Assembly (NCBI GenBank): GCA_964035575.1
Contig: OZ037872.1
Coordinates: 1,178,001 to 1,242,000, forward strand
Length of the DNA stretch: 64,000 nucleotides
Direction of reading: 5' to 3'
Source of the DNA: Rhynchopus sp. YZ270_cl-10
Lineage: Eukaryota; Euglenozoa; Diplonemea; Diplonemida; Diplonemidae
Positions 53,667 through 64,000 of the stretch are shown here, one piece after another. Positions within the stretch are counted from its first letter, which is position 1; every line of letters begins with the position of its first letter. The notes beneath the pieces were generated by a model, which saw only the letters and a program-made list of their open reading frames with translations, had not been told where the DNA came from and ran no database searches. A program made the position numbers and the translations under genes.

Positions 53667-55157
53667 ATGCAGCGCGTTCTTCTCTCTCGACCTGCTGGTC
53701 GGGGGATTAGTGTACGGGGTGCAACGGGAGTTGTTCTAGACTCTCTTCGTATTGTGCCTTTGCGTGAACGATCGAATCTTGCGCTTCTCGAGAGTTATGA
53801 AGAGTTGGTTGCGAGGGTCACTACTCCTGTCGCAACGACTGTTTCTGCTGCTTCCGCTTCCGCTTCTGCCACTGCTTCTCCCCCAGAGATCGAAAATGGG
53901 CAGTTTTTTGAATCTCTTTTCAGTGAATCTGAATCTGCAGATTTAATTGGCGGCGGTGTACTGCAAGAAGACAAACATCGGATGTTACAACAAATCGCCC
54001 ATCGTGTTGAGCAAGAATCAGGCGGCAAACTGGACAGAACAGCTCGCAAGAAAACCCCCAAATCCGACACAGAGTTGTCTGCCACTCTGAAGGACATTGT
54101 GTTCACCTCGATTTCGCAGGCTACGTCCTTTTTGGATATATCGGTCTCTTCTGGGGAGGCGTTTCGAGAGAAGAGCGCGGTGGCTTTCTTTACGAATGTG
54201 TATCTTCTGTGCAGAAGGAGTGGTGTCGCTTTGCACAGTGCAGAGGCGACAACGCTGTCTAATGGGGTGCAACGGTTGCACAACAGATGTGTGTACGACC
54301 TGCATTGTGTACTTCCTGTTGAAGCATATGGCCTGCTGTGTGGTGTATACGCATCATTAGGGGATTTGGTGCGAGGGAAACAGATATTTGTTGACATGGA
54401 GAGAGATGGGTTGAACCCAAGCGCCACCGCGTTTATTGCTTTGGGGGAATGCTTCGCACGCAACAATGAGATAGACGCCGCATGGACCTGCCACACCTTT
54501 GCGGGGAAGCATGGTGGTGCTTCTGATCTGCACCACTTTGGAGGCGCGCTGCTCTCCTCCTGCACCGTTCTCAGTCAAATTCATGATTTTGTTGCAAAGA
54601 TAGAAGAACCCCATATCAAAGGTCTCGCGGTGTCTCGGTGTGTCGAGTTGTCACTACATCAAGAAGCGATTGAGTTGTTTGAGTCAATTTCACATCATAA
54701 TGGCAATCCAGGGAGAGAAGCGGTGCTTGCGGCAATGTCAGCGCATTCTTTGTCTGGAGATTTGATAGGGGTGGAGCGGGTGTACGCCACGTCTTTGGAA
54801 GCGGAGGATGTGGAGTGCCACTCAGCGTTTATGAGATGCTGTTTGCGTTTATGTGTCCGAGGGAAGATGTCGCACGAAATGCTCCGTGAACGCTGCGATC
54901 GTGCGTACTCCGCAGCCACCAAGGTGTCAGGAGGAAGTGCAAAAGAAGGCCTCCCCGAAGTCGCGCACATCTGCCAGCTCCTCGCTGTGCACGCACACCT
55001 CGAAGACGCAGCCGCGGCAGAAGCCCTGTACCGAACACTCCCCACCGCAGTCTCTCGGGTGCGTGGTGTTCTGGTCGCACTCTCAAAATGCCACACCCGA
55101 TGTAATAACATTACCAGAGTCAATGAAATTAACGAATTGCTTAGAGGAGCTTCTTGA
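53667..55157 (+). CDS. Pentatricopeptide-repeat (PPR) protein, probably mitochondrial
   Basis: 496 residues from the ATG at 53667; the frame is open 29 codons upstream through T-rich leader. The N-terminus 'MQRVLLSRPAGRGISVRGAT' is basic and lacks acids, as in mitochondrial presequences. The clearest PPR is at about 218-252 ('VEAYGLLCGVYASLGDLVRG', then 'KQIFVDMERDGLNPSA'), followed by 'TAFIALGECFARNNEIDAAW'. Further degenerate helical pairs extend to the C-terminus ('AVLAAMSAHSLSGDLIGVER', 'QLLAVHAHLEDAAAAEALYR'). PPR proteins bind organellar RNA; in euglenozoans they serve mitochondrial RNA processing. The exact target is unknown. Residues 65-85 are an Ala/Ser low-complexity linker. Note that TAATGCAG directly follows the T-run, so the start codon overlaps an acceptor-like AG. 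Confidence 0.75.
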   Translation: MQRVLLSRPAGRGISVRGATGVVLDSLRIVPLRERSNLALLESYEELVARVTTPVATTVSAASASASATASPPEIENGQFFESLFSESESADLIGGGVLQEDKHRMLQQIAHRVEQESGGKLDRTARKKTPKSDTELSATLKDIVFTSISQATSFLDISVSSGEAFREKSAVAFFTNVYLLCRRSGVALHSAEATTLSNGVQRLHNRCVYDLHCVLPVEAYGLLCGVYASLGDLVRGKQIFVDMERDGLNPSATAFIALGECFARNNEIDAAWTCHTFAGKHGGASDLHHFGGALLSSCTVLSQIHDFVAKIEEPHIKGLAVSRCVELSLHQEAIELFESISHHNGNPGREAVLAAMSAHSLSGDLIGVERVYATSLEAEDVECHSAFMRCCLRLCVRGKMSHEMLRERCDRAYSAATKVSGGSAKEGLPEVAHICQLLAVHAHLEDAAAAEALYRTLPTAVSRVRGVLVALSKCHTRCNNITRVNEINELLRGAS

Positions 55158-55885
55158 GGGAGGGAGGAGGAGGAGGAGAAGAATTGGAGGAAAAAAAACG
55201 ACCCCTTTCAACTCTTTTACAGTTTTTGTTGGGGGGTTGTGGGGGGTGTTTTTTAAACGTTAATTCTGATATTTGTGATTGGCGTGGGGGCGGTTGCAAC
55301 TGTTGGACCACGGAGCCCAGCACCCATTCTGCACCTGCTGCCTCACAGCCTCTCCGCTGCACTCGCCGTCAGCACCTGCGCGGCCTGGTCCATTTGGTCC
55401 ATCTTCCGCGACCGCGGCCCCGGCGTTCGGCCGCATCTCATCATTCCACAGGGCTGCCCCTGTTTGCACCTCCATAGTGCCCTCTCACGCGCGATCATTG
55501 CCCCCTCCTCTGATATTGACGTCGAAGTCCGAGGCAGCTGTCTGCTTCACCTCGTCTGTGCCTTCACGCGCTCCTCAAACCCCGTTTCAAGCGCTTCCTT
55601 CAGCTGTGACGTCCGTTGTGAAGTTGCGCCTGCGCCACATCTTCGCCGCAAGCAGAGTATATGCACATACTTTTGTATCATGCTCGTCAGGTAGTTTCTG
55701 ATGTGCGGGGCTTCGGGGGTGGTGCTCGTCGCGTGCAGCATCGTCGGGATAGAGTCCCATCATAGCATGCTTTTTTTATTCTCCCAAAGAGGAGTACGGT
55801 GTTTCATTCTCATCGCATCCCCACACCCCAGCTCATCTACACAAAAAGAGCACCATCTCACAGACCGCATTGCAGAAAAGAAACA
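55158..55885. other. GC-rich spacer with unassigned open frames
   Basis: From 55280 to 55740 base composition is as GC-rich as coding DNA and all three + frames are long and open, two of them over 130 codons, but none starts with ATG and none is recognised. It may hold an exon or leader of the next gene. A donor-like CAG-GTAGTT lies at 55690. Confidence 0.35.
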
Positions 55886-57152
55886 ATGCCGACTGCGACA
55901 GAGGCCTTCTGGCGCAAAAGAAGCGCGGCTGTGTGCAAGACTGAGGCGGACCGCCGCGGACTCGCAAAGAAGGGGGTGACCCCATGCAATTTGCTGATCG
56001 CTGATGACCACAGCATTCTGGGTATGCCCCTCCCCCCTCCCCCGCCGCACCTCCTCCTCCTCTCTCTGAGCCTTTTTCATCATTTTTTAAAATCTCTTTT
56101 TTACAGAATCTGGCGTAGTGTGGTATCATGACCTGCGAAACAGAGGAGTTATGCTGGCTGGAGATGTTATTCCTGGGTTGCCACGGAATAGCTATGAGGG
56201 TGTGGTACGGCTGGCACGGAACTCGCCGGCGAAGTATGTGGAAGTGAGCTGGATGGCCGCGTACGCTTTTTGTTGTGATGTTTGTGGCGTCTTTTTGAAG
56301 GACAGAGACACACACCACTGCTCGATGCGCCTCCTCGCGCACGAAGGCAACTTCTTCTCCCTCGCCCCCTGCGAGCACTGCGGCGAGCCCCTCCGGGACC
56401 TCACACACCGTGCAGCGCATCTCCGCGATGAATGCCACCCCTTCCTTCCGAAAGACGCCTTCTGCGGCCGACCCTGCCCTCACTGCCCTGCCCGCTTTAC
56501 CTTCGAATCGGCACTAAAAAGGCATCTCCACATAGTACACAAAGAAACAACGACACGAAAACCTTTGGTAGAACCAACACGGACACAGAAAAGGAAGCGG
56601 GAGGAAGAGGAAGAGGAGGAGGAGGTGAAGAAAACACCAGCGAAAAGAGCAAAGCCGGCACCAAAGGCGGGAAGCTCCACAAAGCCGGAGGAAGAGAAGA
56701 AGGTTGTGAAGAAGGCTGCGAAACCTGCACCGAAACCCGCAACTACGGAGAATGCGAAGGCGGCAACGAAAGCAGTCGTGAAGAAACCTTCAAAAAAATC
56801 TGCAACGAAACCTGCACCAAAACCCGCAAAGAACGAGGAGAAGGAGGACGCGAAACCAGCAACGAACGCAGCCGTGAAGAAACCTTCAACAAAAACAGCA
56901 AATAAACCTGCACCGAAACCCGCAATGGGGAAGACGGCCCCTAATAAGGCAACCTTTTGGACACCTCCACCGAAGCCAAAGGAGAAGGGCGACGCGAAGG
57001 CAACGAAACCAGAAGGCCCGTTCGCAAGGAGACCCGGGGGCTTGACCCCAGGGAGCCTCCTTCCAGCAGGGAAGAAACCTTCACCCAATGCACACGATGC
57101 ACCTCTGAGCATCGCGTCCCAAGAAGGCGGCAGCGACTGGGAAGCGCTCTAG
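55886..57152 (+). CDS. Zinc-finger protein with Lys/Pro/Ala-rich tail
   Basis: Exons 55886-56021 and 56107-57152 (85-nt intron, donor GTATGC, acceptor TTACAG, phase 1) give 393 residues. TTGCAG 11 bp before the ATG may be a trans-splice acceptor. After an N-terminal domain of unknown type there are three zinc-binding motifs: 'CCDVCGVFLKDRDTHHC' (about 98-114), 'CEHCGEPLRDLTHRAAHLRD' (about 131-150) and a classical C2H2 finger 'CPHCPARFTFESALKRHLHI' + 'VH' (about 170-191). From about residue 205 the protein is low-complexity Lys/Pro/Ala with Glu/Asp patches ('KKPSKKSATKPAPKPAKNEE'), like linker-histone tails. A chromatin or nucleic-acid-binding role is inferred. I do not recognise a named family. 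Confidence 0.7.
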
Positions 57153-57404
57153 ACTTTTTTTTTTTGGTGATATTTTGCTTTTCTCAAGGGAAACAACGAC
57201 CTAGCGTTATACCCGAATATGTGTAATATGTAGGCAATCTAGTTACGTTTATAGCTAGTTCCATACATAGACCATAACTAGACTCCTAAGGATATCTCTC
57301 TCTCTCTCCTCATGCCTCGAACCACCCCTCCTCATCAACCCTTCCCCACCTCCAGCTACACCACCCCCCAAACCGTTTTTTTTTGAAATACTTTTTCCCT
57401 TAAG

Positions 57405-58397
57405 ATGCTCCCATCACCGTACTACCGAGACCCTAGCCGCAGCTTCTCCCCTTCTCCCATAGTGTACCCTGTCACTGCGGCTACACCACTGTACCCTGCA
57501 GGGTACACTCCGCAGTATTTGCCGCATGGTGGGTTTTCTCCGCCAAGCCCGCTTCCTTCGGGTCCGGTGTATGGAAGCCCGGTTGTTTCTCCTCGCAGGT
57601 CTTATGAAGCGGGAAGATCTTATGGGGAAGGTGTGGCATGGCGTGGAGGGGTGTACGAAGCTGTTGCGGACGATGAATTTCACCGTACCAGAGCTGCGGT
57701 GGAGGTGTTGATGTCCCCAGGTCGTCCAGCCGCGTTTGCGGAGGATGCAGACAACGCGCTTCTCATAGGAGCACCACGCCAAACCGAGGCTGCAGCAAAG
57801 CTGCAGAGGCAGGTTCGGCAGTTGGAGGCAGAGGTGTATGACGAAACGGAAGATATCAACACAATACTTACCAAAGACCTTTATGATGACCGTTCTGGAA
57901 AGGCAATGGAAATGGCGAAGCAGTTAGGTTTGGACACAGCATCGCTCTTTGGGGGAGGGAGTGGAGGTGGAGGTGGAGGTGGTGGAGGTGGAGATGCGGG
58001 CCCTGCAGAAGGAGAGGAAGTCGACGACAGCCCACCCGATGTTTCGAACCCCCCACCAGACGCAGACCTCCCAATCATCCCTGGGGTTGAGGAGGCTGAT
58101 TCTCTGGGTGGAGAGGAGCATCTGGAGCATGAGGGAGAAGCGGAAGGAGAAGGAGGTGAAGGCGCTGAGGGAGAAGGTGACGGCGAAGCAGATGACGGAG
58201 GTGAAGGAGATGGTGGAGAAGCTGAAGGAGAAGCTGATGTGGTGGACCCCACAGAGGAGGTGGTGGAAGAGGATGATGGTGAAGGGGGGGATGCAGCAGC
58301 AGAAGGGGAAGGTGACGGAGCAGCTGATGTCACCACCGCCTCGCAGCCACCCCCATCCAGAACAGCATCATCAGTGAACGTTGCGGGTGCGGAGTGA
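57405..58397 (+). CDS. Acidic low-complexity protein, unknown function
   Basis: 330 residues. The ATG directly follows CCCTTAAG after a T/C tract. Residues 1-65 are Pro/Ser/Tyr-rich ('PSPYYRDPSRSFSPSP', 'YPAGYTPQYLPHGG'). Residues 75-185 look folded or helical, with a possible coiled coil ('EAAAKLQRQVRQLEAEVYDE') and 'RSGKAMEMAKQLGLD'. A Gly run then leads into about 120 residues of Glu/Gly/Asp/Ala repeats ('EGEAEGEGGEGAEGEG'). No signal peptide or membrane helix. I recognise no family. The repetitive GAAGGAGAAGG-type DNA is prone to length variation. Confidence 0.6.
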   Translation: MLPSPYYRDPSRSFSPSPIVYPVTAATPLYPAGYTPQYLPHGGFSPPSPLPSGPVYGSPVVSPRRSYEAGRSYGEGVAWRGGVYEAVADDEFHRTRAAVEVLMSPGRPAAFAEDADNALLIGAPRQTEAAAKLQRQVRQLEAEVYDETEDINTILTKDLYDDRSGKAMEMAKQLGLDTASLFGGGSGGGGGGGGGGDAGPAEGEEVDDSPPDVSNPPPDADLPIIPGVEEADSLGGEEHLEHEGEAEGEGGEGAEGEGDGEADDGGEGDGGEAEGEADVVDPTEEVVEEDDGEGGDAAAEGEGDGAADVTTASQPPPSRTASSVNVAGAE

Positions 58398-59068
58398 ATG
58401 TCGGGTTGTCGACATAACCCCCCTCAAGACGAACTGAATACGGAGAATGGAGAGGTAACCAACCATCTGTGTTGTCTAACATGAGAGGCAAACCCGAAGA
58501 CGTCTTCGAGTAATATTAGCCCTTTTTTTTTGTTCGAAAATTTTGGCGATTTTTTTTAAAACCGCTGTGAGCGGAAAGTGTCGCGTAGTTTACTCACCCT
58601 AACCAATGCTCCGCAACGCCACCCACCAGGTGGGAGATATATGTGGAAGCGTCAAACACATCAAACACACTACAAGAAAGGAAGGGAGTGAGGAAACAAC
58701 AAAAAAAGTGACACTTTTTTTTTCAGATGTTTTTATTTTCCAGCGCACCCTGTATATAGATTTTGTGAAACATGATATGAGATTTCTCTCCCCCCCCATT
58801 TTCATTTTTCTCCCCCGAAGTGGAGATTGCGTCAACAGCAGGTTTCTTTTTCTTTTTCCCCTCTTTTTAGAGTGGGTTCCCAACTGGGAAAAACTTTGAA
58901 ACCCTTTCGAGCGGTGGGGACATGATTTAGCCACCTTTTGGAAAAGCTAGCATTCCTTTGCGATTCGAGCCTATCTCTCTATCTCTGCTTTTTTTCCCCC
59001 CCTCAATTCCCTTCTAATCGCTCACCACACAACATCAGAGGGAGTGGAAAAAAGGAACAAAAACAGAG
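58398..59068. other. Spacer
   Basis: No gene or recognised repeat seen. A pyrimidine tract at 58970-59025 precedes the next gene. Confidence 0.45.
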
Positions 59069-59484
59069 ATGAGAGGAGGTTTCAGGGCGGCATCCCGCCT
59101 GAGCCGCCCACTGTTCCAGGCAGCCCCCTACTCCGTGCAGAAGGTCTGCTCCCCGGTGAACACCGTGAAGGTCGGCGGGATGGTTGTGAGTGGGGTTGAG
59201 GTAGGAGCTTCCGTGCTGGCAGCCACTGAGGTTGACGGTGTGACCCCCGTGGTTATGTCCCTCAGTGAGTTGGTGCTAAATTTACAACAGGTGCGTATGT
59301 CAAAAAAATCCCTCTTCCCACAACCCCCTACCCCCCGTGACAAAGTAGACAAAAAACAGAATATTTTTTTCACTTTTTGTCCCCTTTTTTTTGCTTTTCT
59401 TACAACAACTCCTACCCCCCATTTCTTTTACAGTTGTGTTGCGCGTCACAACAAAACCAAACCATCATAAACAGGTATGGATAG
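59069..59484 (+). CDS. Small protein with mitochondrial-type presequence
   Basis: Exons 59069-59290 and 59434-59484 give 90 residues. The 143-nt intron has donor GTGCGT, a long pyrimidine tract and acceptor TTACAG, phase 0. The N-terminus 'MRGGFRAASRLSRPLFQAAP' is Arg/Ser-rich without acids, as in mitochondrial targeting. The middle 'VKVGGMVVSGVEVGASVLAA' is hydrophobic Val/Gly-rich. I recognise no family. Splicing is inferred from the site consensus; unspliced reading would add an unlikely Phe/Pro-rich tail. A further GTATGG at 59474 could be another donor, so the 3' end is uncertain. Confidence 0.5.
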
Positions 59485-59620
59485 GTGTGTACCATGCCTG
59501 AGATTCTAAGCGCTGTGCAATGTGCATGGGGAGAAAAACAAAAAAATGTAGAAGTGATGGGTGTGTGAAAGCGGACAATATAGCGGGGGGGGGAAACGAA
59601 GAAAAAAAGGGTTTCTTTTT

Positions 59621-59654
59621 AAGACGACTTAAAGCTGAGGCTGAGGTTCGTCTT
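59621..59654 (+). repeat. Hairpin repeat family A, compensated copy
   Basis: AAGACGA pairs perfectly with TCGTCTT, changed on both sides from AAGGTGA/TCATCTT. Confidence 0.6.
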
Positions 59655-60711
59655 CTAAAAATTCTCTATTTTTTTTTTCGACACAACAAAAAAAAGTGCC
59701 CCCTCCTCTGATGGGGTCGGGTCTGGTTGTGGGACAACAAGAAGAGATATGTAAATACTCAACAAAAAAAATAATAAAAACCCCCTGTCTTTTGTTTACC
59801 AACTAGACAAAAGAACCATGTCGTACGGGACCTACCCTAGTCTTTACAACAACAACAAAAAAGCCTCTGTCTGTCTCAGTGGGTGCTGTCGATACGAAGG
59901 TATAAAGAAGGGAAGAAAGGGGGGAAAGGGGCGGTTTCGAAAAAGAAAAAAAAAAAGATTGATGTTCCCGTTTTGTTCCCCTCAATTTTAATTTTGTCGC
60001 GTCGACACCTCATCCTTCTGCTGCTGCTGGATGGGGGAGCTCGTAGCCCCCTTTTTCACTTCTGATCAGGGGAACTATCCTCAGGCGCAACTTCCTTTCT
60101 CCCGTGTGTTCCGTGTCTCCTCCCTCGATCAGCGTCGCGAGTAACACACGCAATGGAACACGAAAAGCAGGTCTTTCTCGAGCCATCTACGTGACACAGA
60201 GGAGTGTTCGGGGATGACACATCTTCGGAGCACATGAAAGCTGCTGCGTCCTCGCCACTCAGCAACTGCGCAAAGGTCACGTCCCCAAGTCCGTGCCCTC
60301 ACCGTGGCAAGAAAAAGGGCCAGACGGCGGGGCTTCGTCTTCTCCCACGTCGCCTCACTTGACCTGGTGATGTCCGTGACTAGGTGACGCAGGTCGCTCT
60401 CCGTCACCACCCCCCCCACTGGGCCCTCCCAGTCCTGCAAGCGTGGCCAATATGTAGTCCCCAGGCAGAAAGGAGTCCTTCACTGCCAGCTTCACCACAT
60501 CTGGCGCGCCCTCACAGCACACTCGCATAACCTCGCTGACTTTAAAATGACGCACTTTTCTTGTGAATTCACTCGTCAGATCCATATTTAGTCGTGAACC
60601 CGAAGTCCCGTTCGCAGTCTTCCATTCCGTATCGTTCGAAATTATATTCTCTGGACCTCCCGAGACGGAGCCTCTCGCTACGCTCACTACTTACAACCTT
60701 TAGTCCACAAA

Positions 60712-60772
60712 ACCCCCTCCCTACCCCACAACCCCCTTCCACATCCCTTCCAAAATTCTTCCCCCCTTTCAG
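60712..60772 (+). promoter_or_regulatory. Candidate trans-splice acceptor before the poly-Q gene
   Basis: A C/T-rich stretch ends CCCCCCTTTCAG, 51 bp before the ATG. Confidence 0.35.
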
Positions 60773-60822
60773 GTCATCAACACACTGGGCTTGGGGTACA
60801 CTACCCCCCCCCTTCTTTTTCC

Positions 60823-64000
<3,178 letters not shown>

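Larger units (their letters stand above)
59485..60822. other. Spacer with a minus-strand coding-like patch
   Basis: It has a family A hairpin at 59621. Positions 60056-60690 have coding-like composition on the minus strand in more than one frame (for example 'ESDLRHLVTDITRSSEATWE' and 'TFAQLLSGEDAAAFMCSEDV'), without a complete gene. The rest is unassigned. Confidence 0.4.

Noticed and set aside
2571-59654. CRISPR-like array from recurring hairpins
   Set aside because: Copies are scattered over kilobases with irregular spacing, and the host is eukaryotic.

Overview
This is nuclear DNA from a flagellated protist, most likely a euglenozoan on the kinetoplastid/diplonemid side. Three things support that. 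The core histones have trypanosome-like signatures (H3 'QKAPFQRLVR', H2B 'IVNSFV.DLFERIA', H4 'GSQKR...YDE'). A full-length axonemal outer-arm dynein heavy chain is present. Every host gene I can support lies on the + strand, many with a pyrimidine tract plus AG just before the ATG, as in directional gene clusters matured by trans-splicing. Short cis-introns (53-143 nt, GT...AG) also occur, which fits a diplonemid-like lineage better than a trypanosomatid. No spliced-leader gene is in the window, so trans-splicing is inferred.

Layout: 0-1 kb, 3' end of a kelch-repeat gene. 1-9.1 kb, gene-free DNA dense in poly(T)/poly(A) runs, short hairpin-forming repeats, a hAT-type MITE and a hAT transposase remnant. 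9.1-12.5 kb, a five-gene histone cluster (H2B, H2A, H3, a small lysine-rich H1-like gene, H4) with a MITE inside it. 12.75-27.4 kb, an outer-arm dynein heavy chain of about 4,800 residues with two introns near its 3' end. 27.4-33.9 kb, a coiled-coil protein, a SPRY-domain protein and a small single-pass membrane protein. 33.9-40.4 kb, repeat-rich spacer with several MITEs. 40.5-41.1 kb, a glutathione-S-transferase-like gene. 42.0-43.9 kb, a 1.9-kb Mutator-like non-autonomous element with a 9-bp target duplication. 44.1-45.1 kb, a transmembrane U-box protein. 46.07-52.87 kb, a nested block of DNA transposons: a large TA-flanked element carrying arrays of the palindrome GGGGTACCCC, an 8-bp tandem repeat, an apparently intact hAT element with an intron-containing transposase, and a fold-back element. 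53.7-59.5 kb, a PPR protein, a zinc-finger protein with a K/P/A-rich tail, an acidic low-complexity protein and a small presequence-bearing protein. 60.8-64 kb, a very long open frame for a poly-Q, disordered protein that runs off the right edge.

The most unusual feature is the spacer DNA. It is a mosaic of about eight short repeat families, several of which are hairpins whose stems vary by compensatory changes while the loop (ACGAGAG) and the 3' tail (TCAACTTTT) stay conserved. Members of two families lie inside both dynein introns. They behave like structured RNA modules placed just upstream of pyrimidine-rich 3' splice-site regions, and may be introner-like or small retroposed elements.

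All calls rest on reading the sequence by eye; no alignment, folding or database search was run.
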